Below are positions 1 through 7,543 of a DNA stretch of 64,000 bases, piece after piece. Source of the DNA: Bradyrhizobium xenonodulans (GTDB lineage Bacteria > Pseudomonadota > Alphaproteobacteria > Rhizobiales > Xanthobacteraceae); the NCBI RefSeq assembly GCF_027594865.1, contig NZ_CP089391.1, forward strand, positions 5,734,501 through 5,798,500, written 5' to 3'. The position numbers and the translations under genes were made by a program. The notes under the pieces are model-generated. The model made no database searches. It had not been told where the DNA came from and worked only from the letters and a program-made list of their open reading frames with translations. Position 1 is the stretch's first letter. Each line of letters begins with the position of its first letter.

Positions 1-1
1 G

Positions 2-217
2 GTGCTGTTCCGCCGGGCGGCGCGGCAGACGGTGATGCCGACCGGGCTTGCCGTCGCGGCGATCACGACCGCGGGCTATGCAGGGATTCTGGTCGGCCCC
101 GCCGGTATCGGCTTCGTCGCACGTCTTGGCGGACTGCCGGCGGCATTCTGGCTGCTGGCCGCGCTGATGTGTCTCGTCACGCTGTCTGCGCGCATCGTGA
201 CGCGCACCGACGCCTGA
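2..217 (+). CDS. MFS-type permease, C-terminal fragment
   Basis: The window opens inside this gene; 71 codons plus the stop are present. The peptide has two hydrophobic stretches (about residues 14-36 and 44-63) joined by a short Gly-rich loop, and ends in a charged tail. That is the usual end of a 12-helix major facilitator permease. The N-terminal part and therefore the substrate are out of view, and the first visible GTG need not be the true start. It converges with the Bug-type gene, 6 bp apart, and no terminator fits in that gap. The family call rests on the hydrophobic pattern only. Confidence 0.55.
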   Translation: MLFRRAARQTVMPTGLAVAAITTAGYAGILVGPAGIGFVARLGGLPAAFWLLAALMCLVTLSARIVTRTDA

Positions 218-223
218 GCGGCC

Positions 224-1213
224 TCACAAATTGCCGAGCCCGATCGATTTGATCAGGGGCGCTAGGCTCGCCGATGTCGCCTCGACGATGCGCTGGAATT
301 TGTCCGGGCTCGAATCATTGTCCGGCTCCATGCCCTGGGCACGGTAGCTGGCCTGAAGCTCCGGATCGGCCATGGCAAGGCGCGTCGCCTGTGCGATCCG
401 GTCGATGATCGCATCCCCGGTGTCCTTGGGCGCAAAGATGCCGAACCATCCCTCATAGCGGAGATCCGGCATGCCGGATTCGACGGCGGTCGGAATCGCC
501 GGCGCCCCGCTCAGCCGCCTCTCGGTGGTGACCGCCAGCAGCCTGACTTTCCCGGCGTGCGCCAGTTGCTGCAACTGAACAGACATGACGGCGATGACGA
601 GCGAGATCTGGCCACTGACGAGGTCGTTGGTCGCCTGCGCAATGCCCCGATACGGAATGTGGACGATGTCCAGCGAACCAGCCTGCTGCTTGAAGGATTC
701 GCCGACCAGATGATTTCCGGTGGCGATGCCGGGTGTCCCGTAGGACAGCTTTCCCGGATTGGCCTTCGCGTGGGCGATCAGCTCGCGCAGGTCTGCGGCC
801 GGCACCGACGGATGGACGGCAAAGACCAGCGCGCTGTTGATCAGGCGGTAGACGGCGCGGAAATCGCCGACGGCATAACCGGGATTCGCCGACGTCAGGG
901 GAATGATGACTTGCGTGCTGCCGTTGCCGAGCAACAGCGAATAGCCGTCGGGCTCCTCGCGCGCGACCGCCGCGGTGCCGATCGCGCCGCCCGCCCCGCC
1001 AATATATTCGACGAAGGTCGGCCCGAGCAGCGACGACATCTTGTCGACCCAGGGACGGCCGATCTGGTCGCCCGATCCGCCGGCGCCATAGGGAATCACG
1101 AGGCGAATGGGGCGGGACGGATAATCGGCGGCTTGCCCGCTGCGCGAAAGAGCCGCCAGCGCCGCTGCGCCCGAGAACGCATGGACCAATTGTCGCCGCG
1201 AGAGGGAAGGCAT
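224..1213 (-). CDS. Bug family tripartite tricarboxylate-type receptor
   Basis: A predicted periplasmic receptor of 329 residues. It starts with a twin-arginine-like signal (SRRQLVHAF), a hydrophobic stretch and an AQA-type cleavage region, then PSRPIRLVIPYGAGGSGD, the usual Bug/TctC N-terminal block. Later motifs such as LSYGTPG and IPYRG also fit the family. I chose ATG 1213 over GTG 1240 because it puts the RR motif at the N-terminus of the signal. No tctA/tctB gene is adjacent, so this is an orphan receptor, common in Bradyrhizobium and Bordetella. The ligand is probably a carboxylate but cannot be told from sequence. Confidence 0.88.
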   Translation of the reverse strand: MPSLSRRQLVHAFSGAAALAALSRSGQAADYPSRPIRLVIPYGAGGSGDQIGRPWVDKMSSLLGPTFVEYIGGAGGAIGTAAVAREEPDGYSLLLGNGSTQVIIPLTSANPGYAVGDFRAVYRLINSALVFAVHPSVPAADLRELIAHAKANPGKLSYGTPGIATGNHLVGESFKQQAGSLDIVHIPYRGIAQATNDLVSGQISLVIAVMSVQLQQLAHAGKVRLLAVTTERRLSGAPAIPTAVESGMPDLRYEGWFGIFAPKDTGDAIIDRIAQATRLAMADPELQASYRAQGMEPDNDSSPDKFQRIVEATSASLAPLIKSIGLGNL

Positions 1214-1435
1214 GATCGAATTCCGGAAGTCGGTGGTCACAGTCGAGGCGGGACCGGCTCCCGGACCATCTCATCGCAGCGATCCGCGACCGCCGTCAAT
1301 GCCCCATCCGGGTGAGAGGCCCGGGGCCATCGCTCCGGATGCGGCTCTAAGCCATTCCTTTTCAAGCATTTTTCAGCGGATCGACCGACCCACGCCGCCT
1401 GCGCAGGGCTGCCGGCCAGGCCCACTGCTTTCGGC

Positions 1436-1469
1436 CAGTTTACTGTACGCCTCGTTCTGATAGACCAGA
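1436..1469 (+). promoter_or_regulatory. 34-bp element shared by both STAND-regulator genes
   Basis: The order is CAGTTTACT, 3 variable bases, CGCCTCGTTCTG, 1 variable base, TAGACCAGA. It matches 7483-7516 at 30 of 34 positions. It ends 40 bp before GTG 1510. TCTG and CAGA at its right end form a small imperfect dyad. It could be a promoter core or an operator; which one is inference. Confidence 0.6.
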
Positions 1470-1509
1470 AAGAAATACCTTTTGACTCCCGTTGAGGGGG
1501 CAATGGCGC

Positions 1510-4347
1510 GTGCCAGCTCGTAGCGAAGACTCGGCCATTTCCTTTGGGCCATTTCGACTGTTTCCGAAGTCCCGGCTCTTGGAGAAGGAGGGCTCGCCGC
1601 TTCATGTCGGCGGCCGTGCGCTCGATATTCTCATTTTCCTTGCCGAGCGCCCCGGCGAAGTCGTCGACAAGCGCGAACTGGTCAAGCGCATCTGGGCCGA
1701 CGTCAATGTCGACGAGGGCAGCCTGCGTTTCCACGTCGCAGCGCTGCGCAAGGCGCTCGGCGATACCGGCAAGTCGGCCCGTTATGTCGTCAACGTCCCC
1801 GGACGCGGCTATTGCTTTGTCGCCTCGTTTGCTCAACCGGCCCCGGCCGCCGCACAGCCAACCGTCGACATCCTGCCTCCCCGCTCCCTCCCCACGCCGC
1901 TCTCGAAGATGGTCGGCCGGGAGGAGATCGTCGAGAAGATATCGAACGGGCTTTCGCTGCATCGCTTCATGACCGTGGTCGGCCCCGGCGGCATCGGCAA
2001 GACCGCCGTCGCCGTCACCGTCGGACATCGCCGATCGGCGGATTTCGGCGGGCGGGTGTTCTTCGTCGATTTCGGCCCGCTGCGGGATGCGAGCCATATC
2101 GCAACCAGCATCGCCTCCGCGCTTGGCCTCACCATCAGCGCGGAGGATCCGACGCCGGCGCTGCTGACATTCTTGAAGACCGGCCCGGCCCTGCTGATCT
2201 TCGACAGCTGCGAGCATGTGCTGGACGCGTTGGCCCCGCTCGTCGAGCGCATCGTGCGCGAAGCGCCGCAGCTTCGCGTTCTCGCAACCAGCCGCGAGTC
2301 GTTCCGGAGCGAGGGTGAACGCATCTTCCGGCTGTTCCCGCTGGATTGCCCACCCGAGCGCGAGGGTCTCGATGTCGCCGAGGTCCTCGCCTATCCGGCG
2401 GCCCAGCTCTTCGTCGAGCGCATCGCGCAGAGCTCGGGTCCGTTCCAGCTCAGCGCGGAGGAAGCGCCGCTCGTCGCCAGCATTTGCCGGCGGCTCGACG
2501 GCATCGCGCTCGCGATCGAGCTTGCGGCGGGCCGCGTCAACGCCTACGGCATCGCCGGCACCGCATCGCTGCTCGACAGCCGCTTTTCGCTGCAATGGCG
2601 GGGACGCCGCACCGCCGTGCCGCGGCACCAGACGCTCGCGGCGGCGCTCGACTGGAGCTACGACCTGCTGCCTCCGGCGGAGAGCGCCACGTTGCGACGC
2701 CTGTCGGTCTTCGCCGGGCCGTTCGCGCCGGAGGCCGCCGCTTCGGTGGCCGCCGGCGACGGCCTCAGCGCATCGGAAACGCTGGAGGCGATCGACAGCC
2801 TGGTCACCAAATCGCTGATCTCGCCATACGGCTCGCGGACGCTGCGCTATCGCTTGCTCGACACCACGCGCACCTACGCACATGCGAAGCTCAACGAGCT
2901 CGGCGAGACCGGTCGGGTCGCGCGGCGTCATGCCGAGCATTTCCGCGATTTCTTCGAGCACGCGGACGCCGATGCTTCGACGCCGCTGCCGGAATGGCTG
3001 AGCGTCTATGGCGCGGAGCTGGACAATGTGCGCGCCGCGCTGAACTGGGCCTTCGGGCCCGACGGCGACACGACGCTCGGGATCGCACTGACAGCAGCCG
3101 CCGTCACGCTGTGGGTCCGCCTGTCCCTGTTCGCCGAATGCCGCGAGCGCGCCAAGACGGCGCTCGCCGCGCTCGGCGACGGCGAGGACAATGACCGCAT
3201 CCGGATGCAGCTGCTGGCGGCGCTCGGCTGGTCGCTGATGTATGGCGAGGGCCGCGCGCGCGAGGCGCGCCCGATCCTCGAGACGACCCTGGAGCTGGCC
3301 GACCGGCTCGACGACAAGGATTTCCGCCTGCGCGCGCTCTGGGGCCTGTGTATCGACCAGTTCAACAACGGGCAGTTCGGCAAGGCCCGCGCACTGGCCG
3401 ACCGCTTTGCGACTGCCGCGGCGAACTCACCTGACAGGACCGATGTCATGCTCGGCGACCGCCTGACGGCGGTGGCGCTGCATTATCTCGGCGAGCAGAA
3501 CGAGGCACGCGTTCGCATTGACCGCGTCAACGCGTCGCTTCATGTGCTGGCCGAGAAGCCGAAGATCTTCCCGCTCGACCTCCGAATATCCACGCAATAT
3601 TTTCGGGCGCGCATCCTGTGGCTTCAGGGCCTCGCCGATCAGGCCCAGGCGCTCGCCGCCCGAAACATCGAGGAAGGCCGTGCCAACGGCCATGCGCTGA
3701 CGTTCTGCAGCGTGCTCGGACAGGCGACCTGCCCGATCGCCTTCTGGTCCGGCGATTTCGAAGCCGCCGAGCGCCACGGCGCCGAGCTGCTCGAACATAC
3801 CGAGCGCCATGCCATCCGGCTGTGGGGCCTGTGGGCGCGGGCCTTCAACGCGGCCGTCATGGTCAGGCGCGGCGACGTCGCGACGGGCCTGCCGCTGCTG
3901 CGCGAAGAGCTCAATCGCGCCGGTGATGCGCGTTTCCTGCCGCGGTTTCTTCCTCTGCTCGGCGAGCTCGCCGCGGGTTTTCTGGAAGCCGACCAGATCG
4001 ACCGCGGCCTCGACGTGATCGAGGACGTCCTGACCCGCTGCAATGACCGGCAGGAGCTCTGGTATCTGTCGGAGCTGACCCGCATCAAGGGCGAGTTGAT
4101 GCTGAGGAGCGTGCGGCATTCGGGCGATGCCGAGGCGTTCTTTCGTGAAGCCATGCGCATTGCCGTCCAGCAGGGCGCACGTTTCTGGGAGTTGCGTTGT
4201 GCAACCAGCCTCGCACGATTCATGATCGGAGCTGGCCAGAACGCGCAGGCTCTGGCCATTTTGCAGAACGTCTCCGGGTCGTTCACAGAAGGCGCCGACA
4301 TCGTCGACATGCGCAGCGCCCGCGCGTTGATGGCGCAACTGCGCTGA
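1510..4347 (+). CDS. OmpR-type winged-helix/STAND ATPase/TPR transcriptional regulator 1
   Basis: A one-protein signal-transducing regulator of 945 residues. The N-terminal ~100 residues are an OmpR/PhoB-like DNA-binding domain without a receiver (VGGRALDILIFLAERPGEV; end YVVNVPGRGYCF). Next is an NB-ARC/STAND NTPase with P-loop GPGGIGKT and Walker B LLIFDSCEH. About 450 residues of alpha-helical TPR-like repeats follow, presumably the sensing part. GTG 1510 is preferred because GAGGGGG lies 9 bases upstream and alignment with the paralogue at 7544 begins there; TTG 1492 is the other option. It closely resembles the protein at 7544-10411 through the first ~480 residues, then diverges. Targets and ligand are unknown. 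Confidence 0.85.
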   Translation: MPARSEDSAISFGPFRLFPKSRLLEKEGSPLHVGGRALDILIFLAERPGEVVDKRELVKRIWADVNVDEGSLRFHVAALRKALGDTGKSARYVVNVPGRGYCFVASFAQPAPAAAQPTVDILPPRSLPTPLSKMVGREEIVEKISNGLSLHRFMTVVGPGGIGKTAVAVTVGHRRSADFGGRVFFVDFGPLRDASHIATSIASALGLTISAEDPTPALLTFLKTGPALLIFDSCEHVLDALAPLVERIVREAPQLRVLATSRESFRSEGERIFRLFPLDCPPEREGLDVAEVLAYPAAQLFVERIAQSSGPFQLSAEEAPLVASICRRLDGIALAIELAAGRVNAYGIAGTASLLDSRFSLQWRGRRTAVPRHQTLAAALDWSYDLLPPAESATLRRLSVFAGPFAPEAAASVAAGDGLSASETLEAIDSLVTKSLISPYGSRTLRYRLLDTTRTYAHAKLNELGETGRVARRHAEHFRDFFEHADADASTPLPEWLSVYGAELDNVRAALNWAFGPDGDTTLGIALTAAAVTLWVRLSLFAECRERAKTALAALGDGEDNDRIRMQLLAALGWSLMYGEGRAREARPILETTLELADRLDDKDFRLRALWGLCIDQFNNGQFGKARALADRFATAAANSPDRTDVMLGDRLTAVALHYLGEQNEARVRIDRVNASLHVLAEKPKIFPLDLRISTQYFRARILWLQGLADQAQALAARNIEEGRANGHALTFCSVLGQATCPIAFWSGDFEAAERHGAELLEHTERHAIRLWGLWARAFNAAVMVRRGDVATGLPLLREELNRAGDARFLPRFLPLLGELAAGFLEADQIDRGLDVIEDVLTRCNDRQELWYLSELTRIKGELMLRSVRHSGDAEAFFREAMRIAVQQGARFWELRCATSLARFMIGAGQNAQALAILQNVSGSFTEGADIVDMRSARALMAQLR

Positions 4348-4353
4348 GGCGCC

Positions 4354-4869
4354 CTAGCCTCCTACGGCAGCCGCGCGCCGCGGCAGCTTCCAGTCGGGCC
4401 GGATGAAGTGGCAGGTGTAGCCGTCGGGATAGCGCTCCAGATAATCCTGATGCTCCGGCTCGGCTTCCCAGAACTCGGCCGCGGGCGCGACCTCGGTCAC
4501 CACCTTGCCGGGCCACAGGCCGGACGCTTCGACGTCGGCAATGGTGTCTTCGGCGATCCGCTTCTGCTCGTCGCTCGTCGTGAAGATCGCCGAGCGATAG
4601 CTCGTGCCGAGATCATTGCCCTGGCGGTTGAGCGTGGTCGGATCGTGGATCTGGAAGAAGAACTCCAGCATGGTCCGGAAGCTGGTCTTGGCGGGATTGA
4701 AGATGATCTCGATCGCTTCGGCGTGGCCTTCGTGGTTGCGATAGGTCGCGTTCTTGACGTGCCCACCGGTGTAACCGACGCGGGTGGAGATCACGCCCGG
4801 CTGCTTGCGGATGAGATCCTGCATGCCCCAGAAGCAGCCTCCGGCCAACACTGCGCGTTCCGTTGTCAT
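4354..4869 (-). CDS. msrA: Peptide-methionine (S)-S-oxide reductase MsrA
   Basis: Reduces S-epimers of methionine sulfoxide in proteins, normally with thioredoxin. The 171-residue product has the catalytic GGCFWG motif with Cys12, and the MsrA blocks [23 protein letters not shown] and [14 protein letters not shown]-terminal Cys in YTCHF may act as the resolving residue. Length is normal for a cytoplasmic MsrA and no signal peptide is seen. It ends 6 bp from regulator 1 (convergent) and lies downstream of osmC on the same strand, a natural pairing of oxidative-damage genes. Confidence 0.95.
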   Translation of the reverse strand: MTTERAVLAGGCFWGMQDLIRKQPGVISTRVGYTGGHVKNATYRNHEGHAEAIEIIFNPAKTSFRTMLEFFFQIHDPTTLNRQGNDLGTSYRSAIFTTSDEQKRIAEDTIADVEASGLWPGKVVTEVAPAAEFWEAEPEHQDYLERYPDGYTCHFIRPDWKLPRRAAAVGG

Positions 4870-4957
4870 CTGTCCGCTCCCGATTGATCGCTCTTTATCT
4901 GCCTTATCATATGCATTCGGCGGCCCGTCCGAAAGGCACGCGTTTCGTTTATGTCCA

Positions 4958-4977
4958 CCCGGTTCCTCAGAACCGGG
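4958..4977 (-). terminator. Hairpin between osmC and msrA
   Basis: Perfect 8-bp stem CCCGGTTC/GAACCGGG with a 4-base loop, 20 bp past the osmC stop. No T-run follows, so it may be a weak terminator or an mRNA-stabilising stem. Confidence 0.4.
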
Positions 4978-4997
4978 CGAACATTGAAAGCTCGTAT

Positions 4998-5420
4998 CTA
5001 GCCCAATTTGGCGTCGAGCGTGATCGCAGCGTTGAGCACCTTCGACACCGGACAGTTCTTCTCCGCCTCGCCCGCGATCTTCGCAAAGCCTGCATCGTCG
5101 AGATTCGGCACCTTGGCGCGCAAGGTCAGCGCCGACTTGCTGATCTTGAAACCCTTGCCTTCGGGTTCGAGCGTAACAGCGGCTTCGGTCGAAAGCTCGT
5201 CCGGCGTGAAGCCTGCCATCTGGAGGCCGAACGCCAGCGCCATCGTAAAACAGCCGGCATGGGCCGCCGCGATCAACTCCTCGGGATTGGTGCCCTTCTC
5301 GTTCTCGAAACGGGTCTTGAACGAATAGGGTGTCTGCGCGAGCACGCCGGATTCACTCGACAGATGACCGGTCCCATCGCGACCGGTGCCTTTCCAGACT
5401 GCTGTTGCCTTGCGGATCAT
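4998..5420 (-). CDS. osmC: OsmC-type peroxiredoxin
   Basis: Thiol-dependent (hydro)peroxide reductase of the OsmC/Ohr family, 140 residues, cytoplasmic. The N-terminus with [12 protein letters not shown], the first redox Cys57 in [10 protein letters not shown] and the second Cys123 in KNCPVSK are OsmC-like rather than Ohr-like. The ATG at 5420 follows AAGGAGATTGAG, a good ribosome site; an upstream in-frame extension to 5498 is not family-like. It sits beside msrA, consistent with a peroxide or general-stress pair. I saw no clear EcfG-type promoter upstream. Confidence 0.93.
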   Translation of the reverse strand: MIRKATAVWKGTGRDGTGHLSSESGVLAQTPYSFKTRFENEKGTNPEELIAAAHAGCFTMALAFGLQMAGFTPDELSTEAAVTLEPEGKGFKISKSALTLRAKVPNLDDAGFAKIAGEAEKNCPVSKVLNAAITLDAKLG

Positions 5421-5536
5421 CTCAATCTCCTTGTTTGATTTCAGCACCGGCGCTCCGTACCGGAGGAAGGCGACATTGGCACGACCGCCTGTCACCATTC
5501 CAACCGGCCGAGCGCCGCAGCGGTTCCGTTGGTTGG

Positions 5537-5764
5537 TTAGCTGCCGAGCTGTCCGACGTGGAAGCCGAGCCGGTTCTCGACGTCACCGGCGCGGTGGAAT
5601 CCGCGCCCCATCAGCGCCTTGATGCGGCTCTGGTAGGCGGGACGACCGAACGCGGCCAGGAATGCGTCCCACTCCGGCTTGATCTCGTCATCCGGCGGCA
5701 GGCTGGCGACATCGACAAGACGTTTCGTCTCGGCGATGGCCTGCTTGCACGACAAAAACGGCAC
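5537..5764 (-). CDS. Small conserved-looking protein, unknown function
   Basis: A 75-residue acidic-then-basic soluble peptide starting at GTG 5764. Composition is protein-like: a helical N-terminal half with LSCKQAIAETKRLVDV, then WDAFLAAFGRPAYQSRIKAL. There is no signal, membrane segment or known motif. An in-frame TGA just upstream limits the start, and the ribosome site is weak. It follows the VOC gene on the same strand. I do not recognise a named family. Confidence 0.5.
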   Translation of the reverse strand: MPFLSCKQAIAETKRLVDVASLPPDDEIKPEWDAFLAAFGRPAYQSRIKALMGRGFHRAGDVENRLGFHVGQLGS

Positions 5765-5834
5765 GGCGCGCGATGAGCTCAGTCATCACGCGCCGTGGCG
5801 GCTTGCATCGGTCGAGGCGTCGGTGCTGGCAAAC

Positions 5835-6524
5835 TCAGGATGGCAGTGGTTGACCCGCCTGCTCGCGGACGATGTAGTCGGCGTACCAATCCGCCCAGTT
5901 CTCGTCGTGTCCACCGGTGCGCTTCTCATGCTCACCATGCGCCGTCGCCGCGCGCCGCAGCGCTGCTGCAAGCTCCACCTGCGAGGCGAAGGCCGTACCG
6001 TCAGCCGCGATGCGTCCCGGCAATCGCGTGGTGATCTCCTGGAACAGCCAGCCATTGCCATCGGGATCGCTGAAAGAGGCAAACGAGCTATAGCTGCCGC
6101 GCTTCGGGTCAGCACCGCTGACACGGACGCTGCCGAACAGATACGGCTCGTCCGGACCGGCGTGAACATCGCCGCCACCATGGAAGGGTTCGCTGACCTC
6201 GACGCCGCGAGCGAGAAGATCCTGTCGTGCCGCGTCCAGATCGGAGACGATCAGATACAAGCCTCGCGTCGAACCGGGCGCTGCCGGCGTGACGTTCTTG
6301 CCGAAGATCACCGAACAGGCCGAGCCCGGCGGCGTGAACTGGATCACGCGCCATTCGTCGCCCGAGGCAAAATCGGCGTCCAGTCGCCAGCCGAGCCGCG
6401 CGTAGAACGCCTTGGCGCGGTCGACATCGGAGACGGGGATGACGACGACTTCCAGCTTCAGATCAACACTACGCGATGTCGAAGGCTTGACCGCGGTCTC
6501 TCGGACGATTTCGAGTGTGGACAT
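5835..6524 (-). CDS. VOC (glyoxalase/bleomycin-resistance) family protein with C-terminal tail
   Basis: 229 residues. Residues ~22-150 form a vicinal-oxygen-chelate fold: VVVIPVSDVDRAKAFYARLG, GLYLIVSDLDAARQDLLARG, and SFSDPDGNGWLFQE, whose final Glu is a usual metal ligand. About 65 extra residues follow, ending in a Trp/Tyr-rich helix (WADWYADYIVREQ) not needed for the fold. AGGGAGTTCGAC precedes ATG 6524. The kinase gene ends 33 bp upstream on the same strand, so the two may be cotranscribed. Substrate unknown; resistance or dioxygenase roles are equally possible. Confidence 0.8.
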   Translation of the reverse strand: MSTLEIVRETAVKPSTSRSVDLKLEVVVIPVSDVDRAKAFYARLGWRLDADFASGDEWRVIQFTPPGSACSVIFGKNVTPAAPGSTRGLYLIVSDLDAARQDLLARGVEVSEPFHGGGDVHAGPDEPYLFGSVRVSGADPKRGSYSSFASFSDPDGNGWLFQEITTRLPGRIAADGTAFASQVELAAALRRAATAHGEHEKRTGGHDENWADWYADYIVREQAGQPLPS

Positions 6525-6557
6525 GTCGAACTCCCTGAGTTGAGATTGAGACGAGCT

Positions 6558-7226
6558 TCAAGCGGCAGTTGGCATCACGATCGTCACGCGTGTACCGCCC
6601 TGCCCGGCCTCGCCCTGCAGCCGCGCATGGATGCTGCGTGCGAGCCCTTCGAGGATGCGGCTGCCGGTGCCCTGAAGCGGACCGGTCGCACCGATGCCAT
6701 TGTCGGCCACCGTGCAGAGCCATGCGCCGTCGCGGCTGGCCATCTCGACGCGGATCAGCGCATCGTTCTTGCTCGGGAAGGCATGCTTTGCCGCATTCGT
6801 GACCAGCTCGGTCAGCATCAACGCGAGACGATGACACTGCGACATTGGCAGCGTGCCGCTTTCGATCGCAGCCTCGCAGCGGATGCCGGCAGGCTCCAGC
6901 ACCGCCCTGGAGAGCGCTTCGCACAGGCTTTCGAAAAAAGCTTCGACGGAGACAGCGGGCAAATGATCGCTGTCCGACAGAAGTTGATAGAGCCTGCCAA
7001 ACGCGACGATGCGCCGCTCGAACCGGTCCAGCGCAACGGAGACATCCCTGGCGCCTGCCCGTGCGAAATCGCGGCGAACTGACGCACCCAAGAGCGTCAG
7101 CGTGTTTTTCATCCGATGGTGGGATTCCCTCAGCACGAGCTCCCAATCACGCGACTGATCATCAAGGCTGGCGACATATTGAGACCGAACGAATTGATCG
7201 TTCGTCCCTGAGCCGATAGCAGACAT
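6558..7226 (-). CDS. Sensorless HWE/HisKA_2-type histidine kinase
   Basis: 222 residues, almost only a transmitter. Phosphoacceptor His lies in RESHHRMKNTL (about residue 37-38), the HisKA_2/HWE signature. The ATP-binding part has N-box TELVTNAAKHAF, VADNGIG and the glycine-rich GTGSRILEGLARS. No PAS, GAF or membrane segment precedes it, so the input must come from another protein or via translation control. Kinases of this class in alphaproteobacteria often feed PhyR/EcfG stress signalling; no phyR is in the window. The ATG sits one base after a hairpin that covers its ribosome site. Confidence 0.85.
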   Translation of the reverse strand: MSAIGSGTNDQFVRSQYVASLDDQSRDWELVLRESHHRMKNTLTLLGASVRRDFARAGARDVSVALDRFERRIVAFGRLYQLLSDSDHLPAVSVEAFFESLCEALSRAVLEPAGIRCEAAIESGTLPMSQCHRLALMLTELVTNAAKHAFPSKNDALIRVEMASRDGAWLCTVADNGIGATGPLQGTGSRILEGLARSIHARLQGEAGQGGTRVTIVMPTAA

Positions 7227-7227
7227 G

Positions 7228-7268
7228 ATAGCCTCCCCGCTGGACAGTGGACCTAACTCGGAGGCTAT
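7228..7268 (-). promoter_or_regulatory. Leader hairpin that hides the kinase ribosome-binding site
   Basis: In the minus-strand mRNA, AUAGCCUCC (7268-7260) can pair perfectly over 9 bp with GGAGGCUAU (7236-7228), with 23 bases between. The GGAGG of the second arm is the Shine-Dalgarno of the kinase, and the stem ends one base before its AUG. This looks like an attenuating or temperature/ligand-sensitive translation switch; the regulatory role is inference. Confidence 0.6.
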
Positions 7269-7482
7269 AGTGGATGCGCCGTAGGTGTTATGCTCGTTAG
7301 ACGTTGCAAGTTTTTGTTATGATCCGGCGCACACAAGCTGCGGCAGCGAAGCTGTCGTGTCGACAGTCGCGCGACTGATGAATTGTGGCGCTCGCTCCGG
7401 AAACTGCTCTCGTTTAACGAAATTTGTGACGGATGGTCCCTGCGCGATGGAGCGTCGGCTGCGCCATTTCGCCATTTTCAGT

Positions 7483-7516
7483 CAGTTTACTCATCGCCTC
7501 GTTCTGTTAGACCAGA
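7483..7516 (+). promoter_or_regulatory. Second copy of the 34-bp regulator-upstream element
   Basis: Same block order as at 1436-1469 with 30 of 34 bases identical; it ends 27 bp before ATG 7544. It lies in a 317-bp gene-free stretch (7227-7543) that otherwise shows only the kinase leader hairpin and AT-rich sequence near 7305-7320. Confidence 0.6.
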
Positions 7517-7543
7517 CCATCAGACATTGGCTCTCGCACTGAA

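Noticed and set aside
1237..2961. Long minus-strand frame over regulator 1
   Set aside because: Arg/Glu/Ala-rich antisense shadow; the plus-strand frame carries the P-loop and winged helix and has a good ribosome site.
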